NCBI RefSeq assembly: GCF_023336735.1
Contig: NZ_JAMBAQ010000012.1
Span: 1 to 64,000 of the forward strand
Reading direction: 5' to 3'
DNA from: Moraxella oculi
GTDB lineage: Bacteria > Pseudomonadota > Gammaproteobacteria > Pseudomonadales > Moraxellaceae
DNA length: 64,000 nucleotides
A program made the translations under genes and the position numbers. The number at the start of each line of letters is the position of its first letter. Position 1 is the stretch's first letter. Shown here one piece after another: positions 46,801 to 57,722 of the stretch. Below the pieces are notes generated by a model. That model ran no database searches and was not told the DNA's origin. It saw nothing but the letters and a program-made list of their open reading frames with translations.

Positions 46801-48822
46801 CTGGGCAATGCTGACAGTCAGATGCTCATTGATGTCAAAAATATCATCGCCATGGGGCAGATCATCAAGATGGCACGACTTGATTTTCAGGGAGTGGAGC
46901 AAAAGCATACTTTGGCATTTAGTGCCGAATCTGCCGACAATCAGATTAGGGCTAAGGTTGAGGGCAGTTTGGATCGGATAAATGGTCGTTATTTGGGGGT
47001 GTTGAGTGATGGGGTGTTGCATTCTAGATTTGGACTGCTGACTCAGTCTCAACCGACGGAATTTAGTTATCAAATCGATGATGGCGGTATTGCTTTGGCT
47101 GCACATTGTTGGCAAAGCAGTGGTGCCAATCAAGCCAAAGCTGGTTCAATCTGTTTACAAGACACGCTACATTACTCGCCATCATCAGGCGATGTGGATT
47201 TGGTGATAAAAAACTTGGATACGACGGTATTCTCAGCAGTTTTGCCCAAAGACATTCGTTGGCAATCAACGCTCAATGGTCATGTAAAGGCATCTTGGCA
47301 ACAAAATCAGCAGCCAAGCGTCAATGCAGCCTTATATTCTGATGATGGTCGAGTGGGACTTGACCAAGAAGGTGCTTACATACAGATGCCCTATGAGCGT
47401 ATTGCTATTGTTGCTGACAGCGTGAGTGATGGATTGCGTTTGCAAGCTGATGTGGCAGGCTCGTTGGCTTATGGTCATGCTGATGTGGTCATAAACCCAT
47501 ACACTGATGACAAATCAATTGACGGTACTTTGCAGGTAGATGATATCAATCTTGCGGTGATTCGTCCATTCTTACCCAATTTTCAAACGCTGTTAGGAAA
47601 GGCAAGAATGTCAGGTCGTGTTGGCGGTACTTTAAAACGCCCATTATTTTATGGTGATGCCAGCCTAGAAAATGGAGCGGTAACACTTGTGGGCATGCCA
47701 CTGAATTTAAATCACATCAATGCTGACATTGTGATTGATGGGACGAATGCCAATCTGAATGGTGGCTTCATGGCAGGTACAGGTGTAGGCGAGCTGGTCG
47801 GTGAAATGGATTGGTCGCAGTCATTATGGGCGAAGATGCGAATATCAGGAAGAGAGCTAGACATTACTCACCCCCCAATGCTGATGGCAAAAGCAACACC
47901 TGATATTGAAGTGTTGGTCAAGCCATTTGAGCAGTATGTGGACATTCAGGGGGTGGTTTCTGTGCCGAGTGCCATCATCAGACCACCTGAATCGACGGCA
48001 AATATTACCACGGAGTCTGCTGATGTTACCGTGCTTGATCGCCGTGCGATTGGTAATATTGATCAAGTCTTGGCAGTAGTGAAGCCCTGGAGTATTAATG
48101 CCAGCATTGGCTTGGATTTGGGTGATGAGGTAGTGTTTCGAGGTCTTGGTGCCAAATTACCTTTGGCGGGTGCTTTACATCTGACGCAGCAAGGTCAAGG
48201 AAACATGCAAGCAAAAGGTTTGATTCAAGTCGCTGAGCGCACCAAAGTTGATGGCATCGGACAAAATTTAGAATTAAACTATGCCCAGATTCGCTTCAAT
48301 GGCGAGCTGCTTAATCCTCGCCTATCGATTGAAGGCGAAAAGCAGATCGAAGGTCGTACGGTGGGTGTGCGTATCAAAGGTACGGTTGCCAATCCTGAAA
48401 TCACGGTGTTTAATGATGCAGGTTTGAATGAGCAGCAGGCGATGAATGCACTGGTAACAGGGCGTATCAGTGAGGCTGCTGATAGCCAGATTTCTGAGCA
48501 GGGCTTTCGTTCGCAAGTAACTAACAATTTGGCGGCGGCAGGTCTCAACCTTGGCTTTGCAGGCACAAGAAACATCACCAATCAAATCGGACAGGCGTTC
48601 GGTTTGGAGAGCCTGACCATTGATGCCTCAGGCAATTCAGAAGACACAAGCGTAAGCGTGACTGGCTATATCAGTCCAGACCTGTACATTCGCTACGGCG
48701 TAGGGCTATTTAATGCTGAATCAACATTATCCATGCGTTATCAGCTGACACGACGCATTTATGTTGAGGCGGCACGAGCAACTGAAAATACGGTGGACAT
48801 GATTTATCGCTGGAAATTTTAA
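43882..48822 (+). CDS. tamB: Translocation and assembly module TamB
   Basis: TamB is a long periplasmic bridge protein (AsmA/Vps13-like) thought to carry lipids between membranes. The 1646 residues start with one membrane anchor (about 20-44). The AsmA-like start TGTGLTYTEGNLRDGVWVSQV follows, then more than a thousand residues of repeating beta strands. The C-terminal DUF490 domain (GRISEAADSQISEQGFRSQVTNNL, then SVTGYISPDLYIRYGVGLFNAESTLSMRYQLTRRIYVEA) ends in WKF. No stop or frameshift interrupts it. It is co-transcribed with tamA. Confidence 0.95.
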   Translation: MTQHSNNTPNKHSKPTWLVYLIRTIIASLVAIALMLVLLFYAMGTQSGTKFLLEKIALETGTGLTYTEGNLRDGVWVSQVTVAQGEDVEIHIDRAYVQLGWRAILARQVHLVDTQIDKVEIVNKKPPTGEPFDYATINLPVSIKLENTHAKQIVYRQATKAPVYLHDIRIKQGLWSGTKVHLNGASIRYDNALTVSDIDGNIELAGDYPLNLRADVAVSALNNAHVGTLHAHAQGTLKRTVGTLSTKYNDHDIKGEFVAQGMDDDSPFSAKLEFDEISLPYATEQNIMLHHGTITAEGVVSRIELRINTDLVAKDIPSGRYRGRGLIQDGGMEIPFLRAETPNGTLFAKGQMSWVDDFELQATLSGQGYQVREALPVEYREYEAYLPQTLTGELGIGYHLNDDEMRLDLHLNQNDGEEIAATLVQSQNVPNAPWHIDADWRNLVRTNVPNLDSIRSTRGSANIRLEEGYVHVDAHGSIQSLSVAPAGDYAVKAIIKNGDRIHLSDFHYHGVVGGLSGKGSIDLATPQRPLAWQFDLTADKLMPNAYFNEPNKTPFQQVSGQIVATGRMREMADGTGEHDIDIKHVDLMAGLTDNQTTAVKGLGHATVLLKSGEVRHFDARFDGDVRQSFMPNIAETTIGLDVSGDLNAVNISRLHANTDSGKVSATGRVDLRDGVGWEIQAKLDEVDTKKFAGDDANLMAVITGNLMTSGHYRDQTLVDVVATFDGQIEHDRLPKGELGLDIKGDGRKYHIDRLDYRGGAGQLQAKGFVDISDGYAWDLMANANHFDIGAFVEDVPSELTGDLQVHGHWQDSSQLIAIEHLNLHGSLRNQPFHATGSLVADLALPNDLVGYFNQLKTQTPKNIDELLALRGQIDEQARRTQNIIKHLNADRLSIKLGDNAIHLDGDKSELTTSVSITDLSQVMPSTTGAIKGGVILLDDGNSLPTLYVDMVAGGVRTANVVVQEARVLGKIVNLGNADSQMLIDVKNIIAMGQIIKMARLDFQGVEQKHTLAFSAESADNQIRAKVEGSLDRINGRYLGVLSDGVLHSRFGLLTQSQPTEFSYQIDDGGIALAAHCWQSSGANQAKAGSICLQDTLHYSPSSGDVDLVIKNLDTTVFSAVLPKDIRWQSTLNGHVKASWQQNQQPSVNAALYSDDGRVGLDQEGAYIQMPYERIAIVADSVSDGLRLQADVAGSLAYGHADVVINPYTDDKSIDGTLQVDDINLAVIRPFLPNFQTLLGKARMSGRVGGTLKRPLFYGDASLENGAVTLVGMPLNLNHINADIVIDGTNANLNGGFMAGTGVGELVGEMDWSQSLWAKMRISGRELDITHPPMLMAKATPDIEVLVKPFEQYVDIQGVVSVPSAIIRPPESTANITTESADVTVLDRRAIGNIDQVLAVVKPWSINASIGLDLGDEVVFRGLGAKLPLAGALHLTQQGQGNMQAKGLIQVAERTKVDGIGQNLELNYAQIRFNGELLNPRLSIEGEKQIEGRTVGVRIKGTVANPEITVFNDAGLNEQQAMNALVTGRISEAADSQISEQGFRSQVTNNLAAAGLNLGFAGTRNITNQIGQAFGLESLTIDASGNSEDTSVSVTGYISPDLYIRYGVGLFNAESTLSMRYQLTRRIYVEAARATENTVDMIYRWKF

Positions 48823-48855
48823 CGCTCCAAGCAATGTGTTGCAATCAGCAAAAAA

Positions 48856-48890
48856 AATAATGCCACGATTTTGCGTGGCATTATTGGTTT
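48856..48890. terminator. Terminator between tamB and hemP
   Basis: AATAATGCCACG (48856-48867) pairs with CGTGGCATTATT (48874-48885), six-base loop. An A-run lies to the left and a short T-run to the right. It serves both convergent genes. Confidence 0.82.
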
Positions 48891-48981
48891 TAATGTGAGA
48901 TGATGTTAAATGGTTGCTTGGTGTTGTTGAGTGGTATTGAATTTGCCACCTAAGGAACACCAAGCTTGTGTCATTGATGGG

Positions 48982-49149
48982 TTATTTGGTTAAAATCAGA
49001 CGATTATTTCGAGTTAGGCGTAAGCGATACTCTTCCCCTTGATGTTCGATACGCACCTCTTTGGTTAGAGCGAATAAATTTTGTGAGTGCAGGGTGGGCA
49101 AGCGAGTGGCCTCACGATTGCTAAAATAGCGAGCGATTGTCATAGTCAT
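48982..49149 (-). CDS. hemP: Hemin uptake protein HemP
   Basis: This 55-residue protein matches the HemP family: LFALTKEVRIEHQGEEYRL then RLTRNNRLILTK, almost exactly the conserved core. HemP proteins are small, Fur-regulated and linked to heme acquisition; in some bacteria HemP activates heme-receptor genes. AAGGA lies eight bases before the ATG; a second ATG two codons in is possible. Fur-like boxes lie 106-181 bases upstream. Unusually, no heme receptor gene follows. Confidence 0.9.
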   Translation of the reverse strand: MTMTIARYFSNREATRLPTLHSQNLFALTKEVRIEHQGEEYRLRLTRNNRLILTK

Positions 49150-49228
49150 GGCGGTATTCCTTCTGTTGGTGGGTTGCGGGTTTTTTCCCGAGCCACTGTT
49201 GGCTGAAACTTTAACAAAAAACGCTTGA

Positions 49229-49243
49229 TTGACAGCATGTCAA
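49229..49243. promoter_or_regulatory. 15-base palindrome in the hemP leader
   Basis: TTGACA-GCA-TGTCAA is a perfect inverted repeat about 80 bases upstream of hemP. It could be an operator or a small RNA stem. Confidence 0.4.
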
Positions 49244-49254
49244 CTCCATAAGCG

Positions 49255-49273
49255 TAAAATGATAATCTGTATA
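49255..49273. promoter_or_regulatory. Putative Fur box upstream of hemP
   Basis: The 19-base site matches the Fur consensus at 14 of 19 positions, with an intact ATGATAATC core. It lies 106 bases upstream of hemP, fitting iron repression. Confidence 0.6.
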
Positions 49274-49311
49274 AAATGTTTAAAAATTACATCTGTTATT
49301 TATTATTAAAT

Positions 49312-49330
49312 AACAACAATTATCATTTGT
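49312..49330. promoter_or_regulatory. Second, weaker Fur-like site
   Basis: On the minus strand 12 of 19 positions match the Fur consensus (core AATGATAAT). It lies between hemP and the divergent Nudix gene and could affect either. Confidence 0.4.
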
Positions 49331-49421
49331 TAGTTATCATAGCAAATTTTTCTAAGATTGCAAACAATAAATGCAAAATTTGAGAATTTTTATCAACTTT
49401 CTGATAAACGGTATTAAAATC

Positions 49422-50429
49422 ATGACAAAAGGTTATTCTCAGCATAAAAAAATCATTCAAGTGGCGGTTGCGGTCATTCAATATGAACAAGACGGTCAAG
49501 TTCAGTATTTGCTTGGTACTCGCCATGCCCATCAGCATCAAGGTGGAAAATTAGAGTTTGTGGGCGGTAAGATTGAGCAGCATGAAACAGCTAAGGCGGC
49601 ACTCATTCGGGAGGTTCGTGAAGAGTTGGGTTTGGACATCGGTGAATGTGCCATCGTAAAAATGGGTAGGATTGGGCATGATTATGCAGAAAAATCTGTC
49701 TGTTTACACATCTATCAGGTGTCATTATCCAAAGCACAATATCTTGAATTTCAGCATAAAACCGTTGGGTCAGATGGTCAAAAAATCGGCTTTTATGATT
49801 TGGCATCTGTCGTGTCGCAAAAAGACGATTTTCCTGATGCAAATGCTCCAATATTCACCTGGCTTGGCTTGCCAAAGGTGGTGGTCGTCAGTCATGAATT
49901 GAGTTTTTTTAAAAATAAAACCGACTGGTTGGATTGTTATAAGAAAGTGCCTTCAGGCAGTACGCTGTTGATGCGTACCTTTGCAAGCACCCAAGCCAAT
50001 GCATGGATGATGGCTGAGCTTGATGAGGCTGTGGAGAATTTGAAATTCGTCATTTCATGGCAAGATGCGGCACTGGGAAGAAAGAACATATTGGCAGTGC
50101 GATTGACACAAAATGAGCTGATGTCATTGGATTTAAAGAATTTGTGTTTACCAAACTCACCCATCATCGCCAGCTGTCATGATGACGCTGGCATCATCAA
50201 GGTGAATGAACTGGCGAAACAACACCCTGTCATGGCAATCACACTATCGCCTGTCAAGCCCACTCAAACACACCCTAACGCACCGCATCTGGGCTGGGAG
50301 AGTTTCGCCAAACTCGCTTTCATGTCGAATGTGCCAGTGATCGCACTTGGAGGGCTATCGCCGACTGATTTGAATATTGCACGGTCTTATGGGGCGGTGG
50401 CGGTGGCGGGCATTCGTGGATTTATCTAA
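49422..50429 (+). CDS. Nudix hydrolase fused to a ThiE-like domain
   Basis: The first ~150 residues form a MutT-type Nudix domain with the box GGKIEQHETAKAALIREVREELGL, intact in its catalytic glutamates. It likely removes oxidised dNTPs such as 8-oxo-dGTP. The second half resembles thiamine-phosphate synthase: LLMRTFASTQANAW, IIASCHDDAGIIKVNELAKQHPVMAITLSPVKPT, and the phosphate-site VPVIALGGLSPTDLNIARSYGAVAVAGIRGFI. This fusion is known in other gammaproteobacteria; the job of the second domain is unclear. ATG 49422 fits the family start; an ATG at 49371 adds 17 hydrophobic residues. The length is 335 residues. Confidence 0.88.
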   Translation: MTKGYSQHKKIIQVAVAVIQYEQDGQVQYLLGTRHAHQHQGGKLEFVGGKIEQHETAKAALIREVREELGLDIGECAIVKMGRIGHDYAEKSVCLHIYQVSLSKAQYLEFQHKTVGSDGQKIGFYDLASVVSQKDDFPDANAPIFTWLGLPKVVVVSHELSFFKNKTDWLDCYKKVPSGSTLLMRTFASTQANAWMMAELDEAVENLKFVISWQDAALGRKNILAVRLTQNELMSLDLKNLCLPNSPIIASCHDDAGIIKVNELAKQHPVMAITLSPVKPTQTHPNAPHLGWESFAKLAFMSNVPVIALGGLSPTDLNIARSYGAVAVAGIRGFI

Positions 50430-50541
50430 GAAATAACCATATGTTAAATATAAATAATGATGGACATGATGGCGATTTTATTTTAAAATCGCATCAATTT
50501 GTTAAGACTTTCATTCCATTCATCCATCAAAGGAGTGCATC

Positions 50542-51879
50542 ATGAGTATCTATCAAGATCATCTTGCTAAGCGTCAAGCCCAAGAAAGTGCGGCAGTTGA
50601 ACTGATTGGTTTTTTGGCGAAGCTTGTCGCTAATAATGTTCGTATCTTATTTTTTGGTGAGCGTATCAGCTTGTCCGTGGCAGACATTTTGACCAAACAT
50701 GCTAATGCAGGATTGGATGTGGCTGACACTTTGGCATTGGCACGCTCATTGGATGTGGCTGACACGACGATTGATTTTGGTCAAGCGATTCAAGCAGGAA
50801 AAGCAGCAGCAGACTTTACCAGTGGGCAACAACTACCTGCTACCGATGTGGTGCTGTATGGTTTTGGTCGCATTGGTCGTATTTTGGCACGACTTTTAAT
50901 GAGTCGTCCTGCCAGTGATAAGGGCTTGCAATTAAAAGCCATTGTTGTGCGTCCAGCAGGTGATGATGACATTGCAAAGCGTGCCAGCTTGCTTGAAAGA
51001 GACTCGGTGCATGGCTGGTTTGACGGTAGTGTGGAGATTGATGCTGCCAATAATGGCATGATTGTGGGTGGTCGCTTTATCAAGATAATTCATGCTTCTG
51101 ATCCAAGTGAGATAGACTATACGGCACATGGCATCAATGATGCCATCGTGATTGATAATACAGGTAAGTGGAAAGATGAAGCAGGCTTGGGTAAGCATTT
51201 GGCAAGTAAAGGAGTTGCAAAAGTGCTATTGACTGCCCCAGCAAAAGGTGATATTAAAAATGTGGTCTATGGTGTCAATCACAAAACCATTGGCGGTGAT
51301 AAAATTGTATCGGCAGCAAGCTGTACAACAAATGCCATCACACCAACCCTAAAAGTACTGCATGATGAGTTTGGCATTGTTAATGGTCATATGGAGACCA
51401 TTCATGCCTTCACGAATGATCAAAATCTGGTGGATAACCATCATAAGGCTGACCGCCGTGGTCGTGCCGCACCGCTGAATATGGTGATGACCAGCACGGG
51501 TGCGGCATCTGCTGTGAGTAAGGCGATTCCAGAGCTAAAAGGCAAATTGTCAGGTAATGCCATTCGTGTACCAACACCAAATGTATCTTTGGCAATCTTA
51601 AATCTAAACTTTGAAAAGTCCGTTGGCACGGCAGATGAGCTTAATGCTTTTATTAAGACCAAATCGCAAAGCCCACAATGGCAAGAGCAAATTGATTATT
51701 CAGACAGTAGCGAAGCGGTATCAACCGATTTTGTGGGTTCTGAGAAAGTAGCCATCTTTGATGCTAAGGCAACCATCGCTAGCGATAACCGTGCTACTTT
51801 ATATGTGTGGTATGATAATGAAATGGGCTACAGTACTCAAGTCATTCGTGTTGCCGAAGAGATGGCAATGAATGCTTAA
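50542..51879 (+). CDS. Glyceraldehyde-3-phosphate dehydrogenase, N-terminally extended form
   Basis: This is a phosphorylating GAPDH of the longer type also found in pseudomonads. About 100 N-terminal residues form a helical extension (AKRQAQESAAVELIGFLAKL onward). The nucleotide fold follows (YGFGRIGRILARLL), then the catalytic cysteine in VSAASCTTNAITPTL and the sugar-binding HKADRRGRAAPLNM. The C-terminus YVWYDNEMGYSTQVIR is standard. VVRPAGDD after the second strand, in place of the usual acidic residue, may allow NADP. In a non-glycolytic organism it would act in gluconeogenesis. The ribosome site is AAAGGAG. Confidence 0.92.
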   Translation: MSIYQDHLAKRQAQESAAVELIGFLAKLVANNVRILFFGERISLSVADILTKHANAGLDVADTLALARSLDVADTTIDFGQAIQAGKAAADFTSGQQLPATDVVLYGFGRIGRILARLLMSRPASDKGLQLKAIVVRPAGDDDIAKRASLLERDSVHGWFDGSVEIDAANNGMIVGGRFIKIIHASDPSEIDYTAHGINDAIVIDNTGKWKDEAGLGKHLASKGVAKVLLTAPAKGDIKNVVYGVNHKTIGGDKIVSAASCTTNAITPTLKVLHDEFGIVNGHMETIHAFTNDQNLVDNHHKADRRGRAAPLNMVMTSTGAASAVSKAIPELKGKLSGNAIRVPTPNVSLAILNLNFEKSVGTADELNAFIKTKSQSPQWQEQIDYSDSSEAVSTDFVGSEKVAIFDAKATIASDNRATLYVWYDNEMGYSTQVIRVAEEMAMNA

Positions 51880-51899
51880 TGTGATGTTAACATAAAAAA

Positions 51900-51923
51900 C
51901 AAGCCAAGTGCTTGGTTTTTTTA
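51900..51923 (+). terminator. Probable terminator after the GAPDH gene
   Basis: CAAGC and GCTTG pair across a five-base loop, followed by a seven-T run. Confidence 0.6.
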
Positions 51924-51983
51924 TGTTAAGTGGGTCATTAGTCCATGCCTAATGAATGAGTACTGGATTTTTATTCATCATGA

Positions 51984-53261
<1,278 letters not shown>

Positions 53262-53302
53262 TTTTGATTGATTTGGTAGTGGGCATGCTGTTTTGATTGT
53301 GC

Positions 53303-53331
53303 TTGTTGCTCATAGGACAATATAGTACAAT
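53303..53331 (+). promoter_or_regulatory. Promoter of hemE
   Basis: TTGTTG (53303-53308), 17 bases, TACAAT (53326-53331), about 62 bases before the hemE start. Confidence 0.6.
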
Positions 53332-53392
53332 GATGCCCCAATCATCAGGACGGATTAGATCCTTATTCACAAAATTTTTGACAGGTTTTTAT

Positions 53393-54463
53393 ATGATGAC
53401 AGCGTGCAACTTCCCTACTTTAAAAAATGATCGCCTGCTTCGTGCTTTGCGTTTTGAACCTGTGGACGCCACACCAGTGTGGATGATGAGACAGGCAGGT
53501 CGCTATCTGCCAGAATATAAAGCGACTCGTGCAGAAGCGGGTGATTTTTTAAGTCTATGCAAAGACACTGCTCGTGCCACTGAGGTAACTTTACAGCCGC
53601 TACGCCGCTTTGAGTTGGATGCGGCCATCTTATTTAGTGATATTTTGACTGTGCCAGATGCTTTGGGTTTGGGCTTGTATTTTGAGACTGGTGAAGGCCC
53701 CAAATTTAAAAAAACCATACGCACAGAAACGGACATCGCCAATCTGCCAAAATTGAACATGAGCGACCTTAGCTATGTGACAGATGCGGTAACAAGCATT
53801 CGTCATGCCTTGGCTGGTCAGGTGCCATTATTTGGTTTTAGTGGTTCGCCTTGGACTTTGGCGACTTATATGATTGAAGGTGGCAGTTCAAAAGAATACC
53901 GTCATGCCAAAGCAATGATGTATGCTCAACCAGAGTTGTTGCATGCACTGCTTGATAAGCTTTGTGATGCAGTAACTCACTATTTGGATGCTCAAATCAT
54001 TGCAGGGGCGAATCTTGTGCAAATCTTTGATAGCTGGGGCGGTACGCTTGGTCATCGCCAATTTGTTACATTCAGCCATCAGTATAATCGCCGTATCATT
54101 GATGCCTTAAAAGCCAAGTATCCTGATGTGCCTGTAGTGATGTTTACCAAGGGTGGTGGTCTGTGGATTGAGGCACAAGCTGACAGTCAAGCAGATGCCT
54201 TGGGCTTTGATTGGACAATGCCATTGGATAAGGCTCGTGCCATACTGGGCTCTACTAAGGCAATTCAGGGTAATTTGGATCCTGCGACACTCTATGGGAC
54301 ACCAAAAAGTATTCGTCAGGCAGTACAAGACATGCTTGCTGATGTCTATGGGGGTGGCATTCATACAGGCTATGTGGCAAATTTTGGTCATGGTATTACC
54401 CAATGGGCGAATCCAGATCACGCTAAGATATTTGTTGATGCCGTGCATGAGTTTAAACTCTAA
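53393..54463 (+). CDS. hemE: Uroporphyrinogen decarboxylase
   Basis: HemE removes four carboxyl groups from uroporphyrinogen III in heme synthesis. From the ATG at 53393 it has 356 residues, the normal length; the upstream in-frame stretch has no similarity. Signatures are [15 protein letters not shown] near the start, [14 protein letters not shown] with the catalytic aspartate, [18 protein letters not shown], and the C-terminal [15 protein letters not shown] second ATG follows at once. AGG is the only ribosome-like element. Confidence 0.96.
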   Translation: MMTACNFPTLKNDRLLRALRFEPVDATPVWMMRQAGRYLPEYKATRAEAGDFLSLCKDTARATEVTLQPLRRFELDAAILFSDILTVPDALGLGLYFETGEGPKFKKTIRTETDIANLPKLNMSDLSYVTDAVTSIRHALAGQVPLFGFSGSPWTLATYMIEGGSSKEYRHAKAMMYAQPELLHALLDKLCDAVTHYLDAQIIAGANLVQIFDSWGGTLGHRQFVTFSHQYNRRIIDALKAKYPDVPVVMFTKGGGLWIEAQADSQADALGFDWTMPLDKARAILGSTKAIQGNLDPATLYGTPKSIRQAVQDMLADVYGGGIHTGYVANFGHGITQWANPDHAKIFVDAVHEFKL

Positions 54464-54465
54464 AT

Positions 54466-54507
54466 ACACTAAAAATCGTCCATAGGGGGCGATTTTTAGT
54501 GTGTTTT
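54466..54507 (+). terminator. Terminator of hemE
   Basis: ACACTAAAAATCG (54466-54478) pairs perfectly with CGATTTTTAGTGT (54490-54502), then a five-T run. Confidence 0.85.
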
Positions 54508-54650
54508 TCGTATTAAGCCCATCTTTGATTGTCATCAAGAATCATCAATCTCACCGTGCAAAATATTTACATGCTCAAATTTGCAATCAATAAAAACCAT
54601 TTAAAAAAAGTTTACATTTGTACCATATTTTAGCTATTTTTTTAAAATCA

Positions 54651-54659
54651 TGCTATAAT
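54651..54659 (+). promoter_or_regulatory. Extended -10 promoter of fabI
   Basis: TGC followed by TATAAT, 31 bases before the fabI ATG; no clear -35. Confidence 0.65.
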
Positions 54660-54690
54660 TTGGCGGTCTTTTACCATCATAGGATGTATC

Positions 54691-55512
54691 ATGTTATTAA
54701 AAGGTCAGCGTTTTGTTGTTACTGGCATTGCCAGTAAATTATCAATTGCATGGGCGATTGCTGAATGTTTGCACCGTGAAGGTGCCGATCTCATCTTGAC
54801 TTACCCAAATGATAAGATTAAAAAGCGTGTCGATATGGCTGCTGAGGCTTTTGGGGCGGTGGCAGTCATTGAATGTGATGTTGGCTCTGATGAGTCAATC
54901 GGTGCTTGTTTTGATGAAATCACCAAGATTTGGGGTGTGGGTGAAGATCAAGGTGTGAATGGGATTGTTCATGCCATCGGCTTTGCTCCTGCCGATCAGC
55001 TTGATGGGGATTTTACCCATGCGACCACGCGTGAGGGCAGCAAAATCGCTCATGACATTTCCAGTTATAGCTTCGTTGCTCTTGCTAAGGCTGGTCGTGA
55101 ACTGCTGGCCGCTCGCAAAGGTTCTTTGCTGACTTTGACTTATGAAGGCAGCATTTCTGTACTGCCAAACTATAATGTCATGGGAATGGCAAAAGCAAGT
55201 CTTGAGGCGTCTGTGCGTTATTTGGCAAGTTCACTGGGCGGTCAAGGCATTCGTGTTAATGCCATCAGCGCAGGTCCAATTCGTACGCTGGCAGCAAGCG
55301 GCATCAAATCTTTTCGTCGCATGCTTGATGTCAGTGAAAAAATCGCACCGCTGCAACGCAATGTCAGCCAAGAGGAAGTGGGCAATGCTGCCTTGTTTTT
55401 GCTATCGCCTTGGGCGAGTGGTGTGACAGGAGAAATCTTGTTTGTGGATGCTGGGTTTAATACCGTTGCCATCAGTGAACAGATCATGGTAATGGCAGGA
55501 GATGATGAGTAA
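54691..55512 (+). CDS. fabI: Enoyl-[acyl-carrier-protein] reductase (NADH)
   Basis: FabI does the last reduction in each round of fatty-acid elongation and is the target of triclosan. The 273 residues begin with the atypical nucleotide loop [15 protein letters not shown]. The active-site tyrosine and lysine lie in [16 protein letters not shown], and [15 protein letters not shown] follows. All residues of the FabI class are present. It is a single gene with its own promoter and terminator. Confidence 0.96.
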   Translation: MLLKGQRFVVTGIASKLSIAWAIAECLHREGADLILTYPNDKIKKRVDMAAEAFGAVAVIECDVGSDESIGACFDEITKIWGVGEDQGVNGIVHAIGFAPADQLDGDFTHATTREGSKIAHDISSYSFVALAKAGRELLAARKGSLLTLTYEGSISVLPNYNVMGMAKASLEASVRYLASSLGGQGIRVNAISAGPIRTLAASGIKSFRRMLDVSEKIAPLQRNVSQEEVGNAALFLLSPWASGVTGEILFVDAGFNTVAISEQIMVMAGDDE

Positions 55513-55548
55513 TTATCATCATCAACCACCATGTTGAATGTATCAAAT

Positions 55549-55584
55549 AAAAGCACAAATCTTGGAGGTTTGTGCTTTTATTTT
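55549..55584 (+). terminator. Terminator of fabI
   Basis: AAAAGCACAAA (55549-55559) pairs with TTTGTGCTTTT (55569-55579), then T-rich sequence. Confidence 0.88.
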
Positions 55585-55631
55585 TAAACAAAAATGATTA
55601 CAATGTTTTTTTATCATTTTTTTGATTAATC

Positions 55632-56309
55632 ATGGATAAGATCCCTAATTGGGTGTTGTGCGGTGCGGTGGCATTGGCGTTTTGTGCAGGAATATTAAAC
55701 ACGACTGCATTGATGGGCTTTACGCATGTGTCAGCATCGCATGTAACAGGCAATATCAGCTCTTTGTCAGTATCTGTGTTGCATGAAGACTGGCTGAATG
55801 TCAGGTTGTTTTTAATGTCAATCGCTTCTTTTTGGATTGGTTCGGTGTTAAGTGGCATGCTGATCGGTGGCAGTGAACTTCATATCAATCGCAACTATGG
55901 CTATGCGATGTATTTGGAATTTTTGCTGTTATTTGCCAGTTTATTGCTATATATGAATGGCAGTAATCTTGGTCAGATGATGATTGCGATGGCTTGTGGA
56001 TTACAAAACTCAATGGTGGCGACTTATAATGGCACGGTGGTGCGTACCACGCATTTGACAGGCATAACCTCTGATTTGGGTGCGATGGTGGGCAGTTGGC
56101 TGGTTGGTAGAAAATTAAATATTCAAAAAGTACTGCTGCAAAGTGCCTTATGGTGGGCGTTTTTTATGGGGGGATTTATGGCGGTTTTGCTGTATCGTCA
56201 AGTGGGTTATTTTTCCATGTTGTTGCCGATGGGTATTGTCCTTCTGGCAGCAATGAGTTATCGGCGTATGGCAAGATGGTCTGAGCGTTGCTGGTGGCTT
56301 AATGGTTAG
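55632..56309 (+). CDS. DUF1275 (YoaK) family membrane protein
   Basis: This inner-membrane protein of the YoaK/DUF1275 family has six to seven predicted helices in 225 residues and no known transport substrate. Family features seen are GILNTTALMGFTHVSASHVTGNIS near the start and MACGLQNSMVATYNGTVVRTTHLTGITSDLGAMVGSWL in the second half. No ribosome site better than TAATC precedes the ATG. It ends 95 bases before the tgt stop on the other strand. Confidence 0.85.
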   Translation: MDKIPNWVLCGAVALAFCAGILNTTALMGFTHVSASHVTGNISSLSVSVLHEDWLNVRLFLMSIASFWIGSVLSGMLIGGSELHINRNYGYAMYLEFLLLFASLLLYMNGSNLGQMMIAMACGLQNSMVATYNGTVVRTTHLTGITSDLGAMVGSWLVGRKLNIQKVLLQSALWWAFFMGGFMAVLLYRQVGYFSMLLPMGIVLLAAMSYRRMARWSERCWWLNG

Positions 56310-56365
56310 CAGATGTTGCCATGTGCAATGTATTTAGAACAGCATGATGAACGAGCATGTATTTA

Positions 56366-56393
56366 AAAAGCACCCAACTTGAGTGCTTCTTTT
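56366..56393. terminator. Weak terminator between the DUF1275 gene and tgt
   Basis: AAGCAC and GTGCTT pair across a nine-base loop with A and T runs outside; the stem is short. Confidence 0.5.
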
Positions 56394-56404
56394 GATGGTG
56401 TCTT

Positions 56405-57568
<1,164 letters not shown>

Positions 57569-57661
57569 CTATTATAACAGAAACATCCATCATAAATAAA
57601 CTCATCAAATCAATCATGACGCAAGCTTTCTAAAATATAATGATAAGAGAAACAATATCTT

Positions 57662-57691
57662 TTGGTATTATTCATGTGATTGATATATAAT
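57662..57691 (+). promoter_or_regulatory. Promoter of the TonB-dependent receptor gene
   Basis: TTGGTA (57662-57667), 18 bases, TATAAT (57686-57691). A half Fur-like match (about 10 of 19) lies just upstream at 57636-57654, too weak to call. Confidence 0.6.
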
Positions 57692-57722
57692 AAACCTTTC
57701 CATTTCTTTTCTGGTAATCAAC

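Noticed and set aside
57636-57654. Fur box upstream of the TonB receptor
   Set aside because: Only one half matches (about 10 of 19), which is expected by chance in A+T-rich sequence.
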